From: Saprospiraceae bacterium
GTDB lineage: Bacteria; Bacteroidota; Bacteroidia; Chitinophagales; Saprospiraceae
Length of the DNA stretch: 64,000 nucleotides
Direction: 5' to 3'
NCBI GenBank assembly: GCA_958295895.1
Contig: CATQHI010000005.1
Location: 196,501-260,500, forward strand
How positions within the stretch are numbered: position 1 is the first letter of the stretch; every line of letters begins with the position of its first letter. The translations under genes were made by a program, and so were the position numbers. A model generated the notes under the pieces. It saw nothing but the letters and a program-made list of their open reading frames with translations. It was not told the DNA's origin and ran no database searches. Of the stretch, positions 43,795 to 53,091 are shown piece after piece.

Positions 43795-46065
43795 ATGGCC
43801 TTCGATATTGATCTGATCCGGCGCGTGTACGACGCCCTGCCCGCTAAAGTGGCCGAGGCGCGGCAGAGACTGGGCCGCCCCCTCAGCCTGACCGAAAAGA
43901 TCCTCTATACCCATCTGCACCCCGAGAGTCCGCTACAAACTTACGGGCGCGGCAAAGATTACGTTTTCTTCCAACCCGACCGCGTGGCCATGCAGGATGC
44001 CACCGCCCAGATGGCCCTGTTGCAGTTCATGATGGCCGGCCGCGATAAGGTAGCCGTGCCCTCGACCGTGCACTGCGATCACCTGATCCTGGCCGAGACC
44101 GGTGCCGATGAAGACCTGGCGCGCGCCAACGACGAAAACAGCGAGGTATACGATTTCCTCTCTACGGTGAGCGATAAGTACGGCATCGGCTTCTGGAGGC
44201 CGGGCGCGGGAATTATCCACCAGATCGTGCTGGAGAACTACGCCTTCCCCGGCGGTATGATGATCGGTACCGATAGCCACACGCCCAACGGCGGCGGACT
44301 GGCTATGGTCGCCATCGGTGTCGGCGGCGCGGATGCCGTAGACGTGATGGCCGGTATGCCCTGGGAGCTCAAAATGCCCAAGGTGATCGGCGTAAAGCTG
44401 ACCGGCAAACTCAGCGGCTGGACGACCCCTAAGGATGTGATCCTCAAAGTAGCCGGTATCCTCACCGTAAAGGGCGGTACCGGAGCCATTGTGGAATACT
44501 TCGGTGAGGGCGCGCAGAGCATGAGCTGTACGGGTAAGGGTACCATCTGCAACATGGGAGCCGAGATCGGAGCCACTACCTCCACCTTCGGCTACGACGA
44601 TAGCATGAGCCGCTACCTGAAGGCCACTGACCGGGCCGATGTAGCCGCCCTGGCCGACGGTGTGGCCGAGCACCTGACGGGCGATTCGGAGGTATACGCC
44701 GACCCCGATAAGTACTTCGACCGGGTCATCGAGATCGACCTCAGTACGCTGGAGCCGCACATCAACGGGCCCTACACGCCGGACCGGGCCTTCCCGATCT
44801 CGCAGTTTGCCGCCGCGGTGGAGAAATTCGAGTTCCCGCCCGTACTGGAGGTGGGTCTGATCGGTAGCTGCACCAACTCCAGCTACGAGGACCTGGACCG
44901 TTCGGCTAACATCGCCAAGGACGCCAAGGCGAAGGGACTGCGCTTTAAAAGTGAGTTTACCGTGACGCCGGGCTCGGAGCAGATCCGCTACACCGTGGAG
45001 CGCGACGGTATTCTGGAGGCCTTCGAGGAAACCGGGGCTACCGTACTGGCTAATGCCTGCGGACCCTGCATCGGGCAGTGGGCGCGGCACACCGACGATC
45101 CCGACCGGGCCAACTCCATCCTCACGAGCTTCAACCGCAACTTCGCTAAGCGCAACGACGGTAATCCGCAGACGCGCGGCTTCGTGGCCAGTCCGGAGCT
45201 GGTCACCGCCATGGCCCTGAGCGGTAGTATGAAATTTAACCCGCTGACCGATACGCTGACCAATGACAAGGGTGAGCAGGTAAAGCTCTCACCCCCCACC
45301 GGCTACGAGCTGCCCCCGAATGGGTTTGCCGTGGAGGATGCCGGCTTCCAGTCACCGGCCGAGGACGGTAGCGGCATCGAAGTACGGGTGGATGAGAGTA
45401 GCGACCGTCTCCAACTCCTAGAACCCTTCCAGCCCATCACCTCCGAGCAGGTGCAGGACATGCGGGTGCTGATCAAGGCCAAGGGCAAGTGTACCACCGA
45501 CCATATTTCGATGGCCGGACCGTGGCTCACCTACCGCGGCCACCTCGAGAACATCTCGCAGAACTGCCTCATCGGCGCCGTAAACGCCTACAGCGAGAAG
45601 ACCAATACGGTACTGAACTACGTCACCGGTGAGTACATGGCCGTACCCGACAGTGCCACCACCTACCGCGACAACGGCATCGGCCAGATCGTAGTGGGCG
45701 AGGAAAACTACGGGGAAGGATCTAGCCGCGAGCACGCCGCCATGGAGCCCCGCTTCCTGGGCGTACACGCCGTGCTGGTGAAGTCCTTCGCCCGTATCCA
45801 CGAAACCAACCTGAAGAAACAGGGGATGTTGGCACTGACCTTCGTCGACCCGGACGACTACGATAAAGTGCGGCAGGACGACAAGGTGAGCATCGTGGAC
45901 TTCGAAGCCATGGCACCGGACCGCCACGTGACCGTACAGCTCGACCACGCCGATGGCACCCACGAGTCCTTTCAGGTAGCGCACACCTACAACCTGGCCC
46001 AGATCGACTGGGTACGGGCGGGCAGCGCGCTGAATAAGATCCGCGAGGAACTGGCGCACGCCTAG
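43795..46065 (+). CDS. acnA: Aconitate hydratase
   Basis: A 756-aa aconitase of the mitochondrial-like type that isomerises citrate and isocitrate in the TCA cycle. Cluster Cys are in [13 protein letters not shown] and [11 protein letters not shown], giving the three [4Fe-4S] ligands. Also visible are [18 protein letters not shown] and the swivel-domain [17 protein letters not shown]. Length is normal. Cytoplasmic, no signal. The reading frame is intact and the gene is followed by a strong rho-independent terminator. Confidence 0.97.
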   Translation: MAFDIDLIRRVYDALPAKVAEARQRLGRPLSLTEKILYTHLHPESPLQTYGRGKDYVFFQPDRVAMQDATAQMALLQFMMAGRDKVAVPSTVHCDHLILAETGADEDLARANDENSEVYDFLSTVSDKYGIGFWRPGAGIIHQIVLENYAFPGGMMIGTDSHTPNGGGLAMVAIGVGGADAVDVMAGMPWELKMPKVIGVKLTGKLSGWTTPKDVILKVAGILTVKGGTGAIVEYFGEGAQSMSCTGKGTICNMGAEIGATTSTFGYDDSMSRYLKATDRADVAALADGVAEHLTGDSEVYADPDKYFDRVIEIDLSTLEPHINGPYTPDRAFPISQFAAAVEKFEFPPVLEVGLIGSCTNSSYEDLDRSANIAKDAKAKGLRFKSEFTVTPGSEQIRYTVERDGILEAFEETGATVLANACGPCIGQWARHTDDPDRANSILTSFNRNFAKRNDGNPQTRGFVASPELVTAMALSGSMKFNPLTDTLTNDKGEQVKLSPPTGYELPPNGFAVEDAGFQSPAEDGSGIEVRVDESSDRLQLLEPFQPITSEQVQDMRVLIKAKGKCTTDHISMAGPWLTYRGHLENISQNCLIGAVNAYSEKTNTVLNYVTGEYMAVPDSATTYRDNGIGQIVVGEENYGEGSSREHAAMEPRFLGVHAVLVKSFARIHETNLKKQGMLALTFVDPDDYDKVRQDDKVSIVDFEAMAPDRHVTVQLDHADGTHESFQVAHTYNLAQIDWVRAGSALNKIREELAHA

Positions 46066-46089
46066 TGGCTTGCAAAAATCGATTCTTGA

Positions 46090-46132
46090 AGGCCGTTTCC
46101 GCACAAGTAGTGGGGGAACGGCTTTATTTTGT
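46090..46132 (+). terminator. Rho-independent terminator after aconitase
   Basis: A 13-bp stem (GCCGTTTCCGCAC with GTGGGGGAACGGC, including G-U and one mismatch), AAGTA loop, then TTTATTTT. Confidence 0.8.
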
Positions 46133-46146
46133 TAGAAATACTGTGT

Positions 46147-46689
46147 ATGTCTAAACTGTTGCCCCTTGCGCTATTTTTCGGTTTGCTGTTGTTTGCGGGC
46201 TGCCCTAGTCCCGGTGAGCCCCAGGATGATTTTCTGACCGAGTCGGACTTTTACGGTACTTGGGCGGTCGACCGCTTTGATAGCGAGTTTACTACTACGG
46301 GCACCTTTTTGGGACAGGACCTGGACCAGGAGGGCAGTAGTAGCATCAGCAATTCCGTCCTGGAGTTGAGTCTGCGGCAGGATGGTAGCTGGAGTTCCAG
46401 CGGCGACTACGACCTGAACATCACCACCGAAGACGGCACCGAAGTGACCCGGCAGCGGGGCATCGGGCAGGGGAATTGGTCGTACCGCCTCGATACGCTC
46501 TTTATGGATGGCCTGCAAAACTACAATGGCTCGGGTACCTTCCGTATGGCCCAGCCCTGCGCGGTCGGCGACTTCGAGCGGGATATCTTCACCGAGCTTA
46601 GTACCCAGACGCTGGACGTGGACCGCAACGACGAATTTGAAACGGAGATCGTGACCCGGGGCAGTTGGGAAATTCTCATTAAGCGGTAG
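46147..46689 (+). CDS. Lipocalin-like lipoprotein
   Basis: About 180 aa from ATG 46147 (MSKLLPLALFFGLLLFAGC), a lipoprotein signal with lipobox FAGC. The mature part starts with an acidic linker and then FYGTWAVDRFDSEF. It continues as a beta-rich domain with repeated strand-turn pattern (LELSLRQDGSWSSSGDYDLN, GNWSYRLDTLFMDG). The GTWxVD opening recalls lipocalin-like domains, but the assignment is weak. The stop overlaps the convergent mtaB gene by 11 bp. Confidence 0.65.
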   Translation: MSKLLPLALFFGLLLFAGCPSPGEPQDDFLTESDFYGTWAVDRFDSEFTTTGTFLGQDLDQEGSSSISNSVLELSLRQDGSWSSSGDYDLNITTEDGTEVTRQRGIGQGNWSYRLDTLFMDGLQNYNGSGTFRMAQPCAVGDFERDIFTELSTQTLDVDRNDEFETEIVTRGSWEILIKR

Positions 46690-48025
46690 GAACCGCCGCC
46701 GGCTCGGCGACCACTAGTCCGTCCTCCGTCAGCTCCTGCAGCTCCATATCCACCAGGTGATTAACCCAACTATCCGGGGCCGGGAAGGTGACCTTAATAT
46801 AGTTGTCGGTAAAGCCGTGCAGCACACCCTTCTTCTTACTTTGTTCCAGTAGTACGGGGCGGACCTCCCCCAGGTGCCGTGCGGCAAAGGTATGCCGCTT
46901 ACGTTCGCTAAGGATGCTGAGTTGCTTATTGCGGCGGCGACGCTCGCTCAGGGGCACCACGCTCTCCATTGCGGCGGCCGGCGTATTGGCCCGCTCGCTG
47001 TAGGTGAATACGTGGAGGTAGCTCACGTCGAGCGCCTCCACGAAGCGGTAGGTCTCCCGGAAGTCCTCCTCGGTCTCGCCGGGAAAGCCGACGATCAAAT
47101 CGACCCCGATGCAGCAGTGCGGCATCACGCGGAGAATGTGGGCTACCCGCTCGGCGTAGAGCTCCCGGCGGTAGCGGCGGCGCATCTTGGCCAGCTGCTT
47201 GTTATTGCCGCTCTGTAGGGGCATATGGAAGTGGGGGGCAAAGCGCTCGCTACCGGCTACGAAGTCGATCACCTCATCCGTACACAGGTTGGGCTCGATA
47301 CTCGAGATACGGAAGCGCCGGATGCCGGCCACCCGGTCGAGGGCCCTAGCCAGGTCCACGAAGAGCGCCTCCTTACGCGGCCGCTGCCCCTCGATCACCG
47401 CCGTACCGTTTCCAAAATCCCCGATGTTGACGCCGGTGAGTACGATCTCCTTCACCCCCCGGGCGGCAATGGCCTCGGCGTCGCGCACGATCTGCTCCAC
47501 GGTGCTACTCCGGCTCGCCCCCCGCGCCAGGGGTATCGTGCAGAAGCTACAGCTGTAGTCGCAGCCGTCCTGTACCTTCAGAAAGGAGCGCGTGCGGTCC
47601 CCAAAACTGAAGGATGACACGAAGGTGTCCGCCTCCCGCACCTCCCCGGCCCGCACCATTCCCTTGCCGGAGCCGGAAGCGATGCCGTCGATATAGTCCA
47701 GGATGCGGAACTTCTCCGCCGCCCCCAGTACCAGGTCTACGCCGTCGATAGCGGCGATCTCTTCGGGCTTAAGTTGGGCATAGCAGCCCACCACCACGAC
47801 CTTCGCACCTGCGTTCGCGCCCAGTGCCTTGCGCACTACGTTGCGGCACTTGCGGTCGGCAAACTCAGTGACGGAGCAGGTATTGATCACGACCACGTCC
47901 GCCCCCTCCCGGAAGGGCACCTCCTGGTAGCCCGCGGCGGTGAACTGGCGCCCGATGGCGGAGGTCTCTGAGTAGTTGAGCTTGCAGCCGAGGGTGTAGA
48001 AGGCTACGGTACCGAGGGTTGACAT
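46679..48025 (-). CDS. mtaB: tRNA t6A37 methylthiotransferase MtaB
   Basis: A 448-aa radical-SAM methylthiotransferase. The N-terminal UPF0004 domain carries three cluster Cys (TLGCKLN, VINTCSVTEFADRKCR, VVGCYAQL). The radical-SAM motif is CDYSCSFCTIPLARG (CxxxCxxC), and a TRAM-like RNA-binding tail ends the protein. TLGCKLN at the start is characteristic of MtaB as opposed to MiaB or RimO. It converts t6A37 to ms2t6A in tRNA. The ATG at 48025 is preceded by a perfect TACCTTTG box at four bases, within a mirror-image inverted repeat shared with the divergent GT2 gene. A degenerate GC repeat lies at 47801. Confidence 0.95.
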   Translation of the reverse strand: MSTLGTVAFYTLGCKLNYSETSAIGRQFTAAGYQEVPFREGADVVVINTCSVTEFADRKCRNVVRKALGANAGAKVVVVGCYAQLKPEEIAAIDGVDLVLGAAEKFRILDYIDGIASGSGKGMVRAGEVREADTFVSSFSFGDRTRSFLKVQDGCDYSCSFCTIPLARGASRSSTVEQIVRDAEAIAARGVKEIVLTGVNIGDFGNGTAVIEGQRPRKEALFVDLARALDRVAGIRRFRISSIEPNLCTDEVIDFVAGSERFAPHFHMPLQSGNNKQLAKMRRRYRRELYAERVAHILRVMPHCCIGVDLIVGFPGETEEDFRETYRFVEALDVSYLHVFTYSERANTPAAAMESVVPLSERRRRNKQLSILSERKRHTFAARHLGEVRPVLLEQSKKKGVLHGFTDNYIKVTFPAPDSWVNHLVDMELQELTEDGLVVAEPAAVPTA

Positions 48026-48029
48026 ACTA

Positions 48030-48037
48030 CAAAGGTA
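48030..48037 (-). promoter_or_regulatory. Perfect -7 box TACCTTTG of mtaB
   Basis: Four bases (TAGT) separate it from ATG 48025 on the minus strand. Confidence 0.6.
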
Positions 48038-48088
48038 AATAGATCGCTACGCTCGTTAGACGGCCTAACGAGGCGAAGGTGATCTACT

Positions 48089-48096
48089 TACCTTTG
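48089..48096 (+). promoter_or_regulatory. Perfect -7 box TACCTTTG of GT2 gene
   Basis: Four bases (TAGT) separate it from ATG 48101 on the plus strand; mirror image of the mtaB box. Confidence 0.6.
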
Positions 48097-48100
48097 TAGT

Positions 48101-48862
48101 ATGTACAAGGATAAGAAAGTCGTAGTCGTCATGCCCGCCTACAACGCCGCCCGCACCCTGGAGAAAACTTACCGCGAGGTGCCGCGCGAGCTGGTCGACG
48201 AGGTGGTGCTCTGTGACGATGCCAGTAAGGACGAGACCACGGCCCTGGCCACCCAGCTCGGAGTCGATCACGTGATCACCCACCCCAGCAACCGGGGCTA
48301 CGGGGGCAACCAGAAGAGCCTGTACAATAAAGCACTCGATATTGGGGCGGATATCGTGATCATGGTGCACCCCGATTACCAGTACACGCCGAAGCTGATC
48401 CCTACGATGTGCAATATCATCGGGGAGGGACTGTATCCGGTGGTGCTGGCCTCACGCATCCTCGGCAAGGGGGCGCTCAGGGGGGGGATGCCGCCGTACA
48501 AGTACGTGGCTAACCGGTTTCTGACCGCCGTGCAAAACCTACTGGTCAACTACAAGCTCAGCGAGTACCATACGGGCTACCGGGCCTTTAGCCGGGAGGT
48601 GCTGGAGACGATTGCCTTCGATGCCAACGACGATGATTTTGTGTTCGACAACGAGATGCTCTCGCAGATCATTTACCACGGCTTCGACATTGCGGAGGTG
48701 ACCTGCCCGACGAAGTACTTCGAGGAGGCCAGCAGCATCAACTTCGCGCGGAGTAGCAAGTACGGCCTGGGGGTACTGCGCGTCTCCCTCCAGCACCGCC
48801 TGGCCAAGTGGGGCCTGATCGAAGAACCTAAAATCTACGCCCGTGCGTCCTATTTCGTTTAA
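48101..48862 (+). CDS. Family 2 glycosyltransferase, dolichyl-phosphate-mannose-synthase-like
   Basis: A 253-aa GT-A glycosyltransferase. VVVMPAYNAARTLEKTYREV is followed by VLCDDASKDETTALATQLG (nucleotide-binding Asp pair), then IVIMVHPDYQYTPKLIPTM with the metal-binding region. ARHTGYRAF-like EYHTGYRAFSREV and FDNEMLSQIIYHG fit the polyprenyl-phosphate hexose synthase group. The C-terminus lacks transmembrane helices. Probably makes a lipid-linked sugar used by GT-C enzymes such as the one at 19.8 kb; that link is inference. Overlaps the following HAD gene by 20 nt. Confidence 0.88.
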   Translation: MYKDKKVVVVMPAYNAARTLEKTYREVPRELVDEVVLCDDASKDETTALATQLGVDHVITHPSNRGYGGNQKSLYNKALDIGADIVIMVHPDYQYTPKLIPTMCNIIGEGLYPVVLASRILGKGALRGGMPPYKYVANRFLTAVQNLLVNYKLSEYHTGYRAFSREVLETIAFDANDDDFVFDNEMLSQIIYHGFDIAEVTCPTKYFEEASSINFARSSKYGLGVLRVSLQHRLAKWGLIEEPKIYARASYFV

Positions 48863-49529
48863 GGGGATTCTGTTCGACCTCGACGGTACCCTGGTCGATA
48901 ATATGATGGTACACCACCGCGCCTGGCAGCGTAAGCTCAGCGAGCTCGGCCTGGAGTACAGCCTGGAGCGGGTCAAGGAGGAGATCCACGGCGTGAACCT
49001 GGAGATCCTGGAGCGGCTCTTCGGCGACAAATACACCCCCGAGGACCGCGTCAGGATCGCCGGCGAAAAGGAGGCTGCCTACCGCGACATCTTCGCCCCC
49101 GAACTGGCGGAGAAGACCGTGGGCGGGGCACTCGACTTCATCCGGGCGGCCTACGCTCAGGACGTGCCCATGGCCATCGCTACGGCCGGGCCGGAGGACA
49201 ACGCCTTTTTCGTAATCGACCGGTTGGGGATTCGTGAGCTGCTGGGCCACGTTGTCCATTCCGGTATGGTGACGAGCGGGAAACCCGATCCGGAGGTGTT
49301 CCGACTGGCGGCCGAGGGGATCGGCGTAGCGCTCGAAAACTGTCTCATTTTCGAGGACAGCGTGACCGGTGCCCGGGCGGCCAACAACGCCGGCTGCCCC
49401 GTGGTGGTGATGACGACTACCCACCAACGCGAGGAGTTCGCGGGGCTGGAGGTGGCTGCCTTCCGGGAGGATTTCCGGGGGTTGATCGTCGAACGGCAGG
49501 AGGGAGAAGGGTTTATGCTGGCGTTATGA
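48843..49529 (+). CDS. HAD-superfamily hydrolase, beta-phosphoglucomutase-like
   Basis: A 228-aa HAD enzyme starting at GTG 48843 inside the end of the GT2 gene. Motif I FDLDGTLVDNMM has the nucleophile Asp, motif II is AIATAGPEDN, motif III Lys is in SGKPDPEVFRLA, and motif IV is IFEDSVTGARAANNAG. The cap domain and GKPDPE signature place it with beta-phosphoglucomutase or sugar-phosphate phosphatases; a precise substrate cannot be read. It overlaps the xerD start by 4 nt (ATGA), so GT2, HAD and xerD form one transcription unit. Confidence 0.88.
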   Translation: MRPISFKGILFDLDGTLVDNMMVHHRAWQRKLSELGLEYSLERVKEEIHGVNLEILERLFGDKYTPEDRVRIAGEKEAAYRDIFAPELAEKTVGGALDFIRAAYAQDVPMAIATAGPEDNAFFVIDRLGIRELLGHVVHSGMVTSGKPDPEVFRLAAEGIGVALENCLIFEDSVTGARAANNAGCPVVVMTTTHQREEFAGLEVAAFREDFRGLIVERQEGEGFMLAL

Positions 49530-50431
49530 GTGCGTGGAATTCCTACTTCCGCTCCTTCGAGGCTTATCTGAAACTCACCCGCGGCTACAGTCCCCACACC
49601 CTCAAAGCTTACCGAAGTGACCTGGAAAAGCTGCCCGCTTACCTCGAGCTTCGGGGATGGGAGGTGGGCATCCGCGGCGTGGAGCGCATGCACCTCGATA
49701 GCTTCGTGCAGCAGCTTGCGGAACTGGGCCTGGCCCCCCGCTCGCAGGCTCGGCTGGTATCCGCCCTCAAGACCTTTTTCGCCTACCTGCTCGATGAGCG
49801 CGTGATCGACACGGACCCGACCGAGCTACTCCGTGCTCCGAAGCTCGGGCGCAAAATTCCTGAGGTGCTCACCTACGGGGAAATCCGTGCCCTGCTTGGT
49901 GCCATCGACCTAAGTACCGACCACGGCCTGCGCGACCGGGCCCTGCTCGAAATGCTCTACGCCTGCGGGCTACGCGTGAGTGAGGCCACGGGACTACGGC
50001 TCTCCGATCTCTACCTGGACCAGGAATTTATTCGCGTAACGGGCAAGGGAAATAAAGAACGGATCGTGCCCGTCGGTGGGGGCGCGATCCGACACGTGGA
50101 GATTTATCTGGAATATGTACGTAAGGCCCTACCGAAGATCGTCGATGAAAACACCGTGTTTCTCAATCGGCGGGGCGGGGCACTGAGCCGGGTGTCAGTC
50201 TTTACGGCGGTCAAAAAGTACGCCGCGGTGGCCGGTATCGAGAAAATGGTAAGCCCGCACACCTTTCGTCATTCCTTCGCTACCCATCTGATCGAGGGCG
50301 GCGCGGACCTACGGGGCGGTACAGGAAATGCTCGGCCACGAGTCCATACTGACCACCGAAATCTATACCCACGTGATACGGATTTCCTGCGCGAGACCAT
50401 CCTCAGCTACCACCCGGCCAACCAGGGCTAA
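49526..50431 (+). CDS. xerD: Tyrosine recombinase XerD, two compensating indels near C-terminus
   Basis: A 301-aa site-specific recombinase that resolves chromosome dimers at dif. The N-terminal SAM-like domain (LKLTRGYSPHTLKAYRSDLE) and the catalytic domain are intact: Arg150 in YACGLRVSEATGLR, Lys174 in TGKGNKERIVPV, His245 and Arg248 in SPHTFRHSFATHL. After residue 262 the frame reads an aberrant GGTGNARPRVHTDHRNLYPR. Dropping one G at the GGGG run (50313-50316) gives LRAVQEMLGHESILTTEIYTHV, with the conserved His and the nucleophile Tyr. Adding one G at 50375 restores the final TDFLRETILSYHPANQG. As written, the product would lack the catalytic tyrosine. Sequence error is likely. Confidence 0.9.
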   Translation: MSAWNSYFRSFEAYLKLTRGYSPHTLKAYRSDLEKLPAYLELRGWEVGIRGVERMHLDSFVQQLAELGLAPRSQARLVSALKTFFAYLLDERVIDTDPTELLRAPKLGRKIPEVLTYGEIRALLGAIDLSTDHGLRDRALLEMLYACGLRVSEATGLRLSDLYLDQEFIRVTGKGNKERIVPVGGGAIRHVEIYLEYVRKALPKIVDENTVFLNRRGGALSRVSVFTAVKKYAAVAGIEKMVSPHTFRHSFATHLIEGGADLRGGTGNARPRVHTDHRNLYPRDTDFLRETILSYHPANQG

Positions 50432-50541
50432 AGCAGTTTCGCCAGACTAGAGATGAAGAACAGCGAAAGAAGGATCAGGGCAAGGAAGACCATAAAGAGG
50501 ATGCGGGCCAGATCGCCACGCACTTCTGCGGAACGTTTCAT
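50428..50541 (-). CDS. 37-aa single-pass membrane protein, overlaps xerD stop
   Basis: ATG 50541 to TAG 50428-50430. A short charged N-terminus (MKRSAEVRGDLA) is followed by one hydrophobic helix (RILFMVFLALILLSLFFISS) and a short tail LAKLL. The stop codon and the xerD stop share the sequence CTAA, the same 4-bp convergent overlap seen at four other junctions in this window, which supports it being a real gene. No family recognised. Confidence 0.5.
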   Translation of the reverse strand: MKRSAEVRGDLARILFMVFLALILLSLFFISSLAKLL

Positions 50542-50675
50542 AATGTCGTGAATTTTAGGGGAAAAACCGATGTAGATACAAGTAATCCAATAACGGTCCG
50601 AAATACCACTCAGTTGGCTCCCTCTCCGACTTTAACTAAAGCAGTCCGGGGCAATAAACTTCCACCAGGGCGTAA

Positions 50676-50697
50676 CGCCGGGGCCGCAGGTGCAATG
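50676..50697 (+). repeat. Dispersed GC repeat, two core mismatches, intergenic
   Basis: CGCCGGGGCCGCAGGTGC then AATG, 30 bp upstream of the DUF4412-like gene start. Confidence 0.55.
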
Positions 50698-50726
50698 AAG
50701 GTGGTGAACCAACACTACCACGCAGC

Positions 50727-51720
50727 ATGTCTGTTCGCTACTGCAGTCTTCTCCTCACTCTCCTCGTATCCCTCACGCTGACCGCCCAGCAGCCCGTCAA
50801 GCGCGCCAAGAAGCGCGCCAAGGCGCGCACCGAGCAAAGCGCTAACCAGCGCATAGACCAGAAAGGTGGACGCCGGGGTCGACAAAGCCTTTGGTGCCAT
50901 TGAGAGCCTATTCAAAAAGAAAAAGCAACTCCCCGATACCACTGCACCGACGAACCGTACCGAGCGCGTCGAGGACGGCGGCCTCAGGGCTAACGACAGC
51001 GAGGCCTACGCAGACGAGGAAGAGGCCAACCAGGCCGTTATGAATGCCCTTGGACTCGGCGGCGGCAACTGGGAACCCTACACCAACACCCGTCACCTTC
51101 AGCCTCACCATGCAGGTCACCGAAACCAAGAAGAACGGGCGACAGGAAGTAACGCCATCCGCCTCGGCGCCACCGACACCCAGTTCGCCATGGATATACA
51201 GGATGAAGACGGCAAGCGCAGCCGCATGGTCCTCAACACCCAGGACGGCTATACCACCACGGTCACCACCGATAAGAGCGGTCAGACTCAGGCCTTCCGT
51301 AATGCGCATGCCCAACTTCCGGTCCCTCGCCGCCGAGGCCGCTACCGAGACCACCGACTACATTACCTACACCGAGACCGACCAGCACCGCACGATCGAC
51401 GGCTACGCCTGCACCCTGGTAATCGTCGAAGACAACAAGCACGGCACCACCACCGAAAGCTGGGTCACTCAGGACCTCGGCCTCACCGCCCTGGATGTCT
51501 TCGGCGGCATGGCCGGCCTGGTGGGGCGCGGGCAAGCAGGCCGCCGCTGGAGCTCCCGAACTGCCGGCTGCTTTTCAGGGTTTTTCCCATCGATTCCACC
51601 ACGACGAATGGCAAAACGGTCACCACCACAAAAATGCAGCACATCCAAATCGGGTCGGATGCTGTAGATCGCAGCTTGTTCGACGTGAGTGGGGTAGAAA
51701 TACAAGAGCTGGGGTTCTAA
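50727..51720 (+). pseudogene. DUF4412-like secreted protein, multiply frameshifted
   Basis: One gene seen through at least five frame changes. Order of pieces: a signal peptide (MSVRYCSLLLTLLVSLTLTA) with a Lys/Ala/Arg-rich start, then VDAGVDKAFGAIESLFKKKK, VTFSLTMQVTETKKNGRQEV, and FAMDIQDEDGKRSRMVLNTQ. These are followed by MRMPNFRSLAAEAATETTDY, HRTIDGYACTLVIVEDNKHG, LGLTALDVFGGMAG, and finally TTTNGKTVTTTKMQHIQIGS. The pattern MRMPN...DG-C...D is like DUF4412 periplasmic proteins. Breaks lie near 50864, 51085, 51145, 51300, 51530 and 51590. Each intact piece keeps sensible sequence, so read-level error is as likely as decay. Either way no continuous product exists in this sequence. Confidence 0.65.
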
Positions 51721-51764
51721 CGAGCCGAAGGCGATCTACCCGCGCAGCGGTCTATCTTCGCCCC

Positions 51765-52943
51765 ATGGCAACCCCCACCGCACCCGACGGCCGCGCCCAG
51801 CTCCCGCCCGTACAGTCCATCCAGATGGTCGACCTCAAGACGCAGTACGAGCAAATGCAGGAGGAAGTGGACCGGGGTCGGTGCTCGACGTGGTGCGCAG
51901 CGGCGCCTTCATCAACGGACCGGCGGTGAAGGAGTTTCAAGCGGGCCTGGAGCGGTACCTCGACTGCACCCACGTGATCCCCTGCGCCAACGGCACGGAC
52001 GCCCTACAGATCGCCCTTATGGCACTGGACCTGAAGCCAGGCGATGAAGTAATTGTACCCGCCTTCACCTACGTAGCCTCCGCCGAGGTGATCGCGCTAC
52101 TGGGCTTGAGTCCGGTGCTGGTCGATGTCGATCCTTACACCTTTAATGTGACCGCTGCCGAGATCGAGCCGGCCCATTACCGAGCGGACGAAGGCCATCA
52201 TCCCCGTCCATCTCTTCGGGCAGAGTTGCGACATGGAACCCATCGTGGCCCTGGCTAAGCAGCACGGACTGCACATCGTAGAGGACAACGCCCAGGCGAT
52301 CGGTGCGGAGTACACCTTTTCCGATGGCCGCACGGGCCGCACCGGCACCCTCGGTACTATCGGCTGCACCAGCTTCTACCCCAGCAAGAACCTCGGGGCC
52401 TACGGAGACGGCGGAGCCATCAATACCGACAACAACGACCTGGCTGCTCGCCTCCCGCATGGTCGCCAACCACGGTCAGAATCGACAGTACTACCACGAC
52501 GTGGTGGGCTGCAATAGCCGACTTGATTCTATCCAGGCTGCGATTCTCAATTGCAAGCTTTCCCGGCTCGACGGTTACAACGCCCGCCGTCAGGCAGCTG
52601 CCCGGTACTACGACGAGCACCTGGCGGGCATCGATGACCTTATTACCCCCGCTCGCCTACCCGCCAGCACCCACGTCTACCACCAGTACACCCTACGCAT
52701 CGCCGATGGCCGGCGGGAGGAACTTCTGCAACACCTGAAGGACGCTGGCATTCCGAGTATGATCTACTATCCGGTACCTCTCTACGACCAGGCGGCCTTC
52801 CGGGCACGGCGGCTAATGCGGTAGACTTTTTGCCGGTGACGGATGCGCTATGCAGGGAGGTGCTATCGCTGCCGATGCATAGTGAGCTGGATGAGGCTAC
52901 GCTGGGATATATCTGTAGCACTATCCGAGAGTTCTTCTCCTAA
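51765..52943 (+). pseudogene. DegT/DnrJ/EryC1 sugar aminotransferase, multiply frameshifted
   Basis: About 390 aa when repaired. Pieces in order: IQMVDLKTQYEQMQEEVD, VLDVVRSGAFINGPAVKEFQ, HVIPCANGTDALQIALMALD and DEVIVPAFTYVASAEVIALL, then IVEDNAQAIGAEYTF, TSFYPSKNLGAYGDGGAI with the PLP-binding Lys, MVANHGQNRQYYHDVVGCNS, and IPSMIYYPVPLYDQAAF. The C-terminal VLSLPMHSELDEATLGYI and IREFF close the protein. These enzymes add an amino group to nucleotide-linked keto-sugars for surface glycans. Breaks near 51880, 52175, 52450 and 52810. A -7-like box TATCTTCG lies four bases upstream of ATG 51765. Confidence 0.85.
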
Positions 52944-53003
52944 GTGAGTCGGCGGACGAGCCGGCCTGAGGCCAGAATTCGGACGACGACCACATTCGAA
53001 CCT

Positions 53004-53028
53004 ATTTAACACAAAAAGTTTGTTAAAT
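53004..53028. promoter_or_regulatory. AT-rich palindrome upstream of KTSC gene
   Basis: ATTTAACA and TGTTAAAT flank nine bases. It shares the TTTAACA...TTAAA layout with the palindrome before the hydrolase-OsmC gene at 30560 and lies 64 nt upstream of ATG 53092. Confidence 0.5.
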
Positions 53029-53091
53029 CCAAACTAAGAGAGTGGCAAGGATGTTTTCAACCTACACCAGTACGCTGAAAATCATTTCCTT

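Larger units (their letters stand above)
48023..48103. repeat. Mirror-image inverted repeat containing two divergent promoters and starts
   Basis: The two halves are nearly complementary: a 23-nt outer block beginning at each ATG with one mismatch, a variable middle, and an inner CTCGTTAG/CTAACGAG stem with an ACGGC loop. Each outer block contains ATG, a four-base spacer and a perfect TACCTTTG box (48030-48037 minus, 48089-48096 plus). The intergenic region is thus a duplicated, inverted promoter. Confidence 0.85.

Noticed and set aside
43933-45090. 385-codon minus-strand frame opposite aconitase
   Set aside because: Antisense shadow of a strongly conserved gene.
49526-50431. XerD as an integrase marking a mobile element
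   Set aside because: Sequence and operon context (GT2, HAD, xerD) fit the housekeeping recombinase; no attachment repeats or cargo genes are seen nearby.
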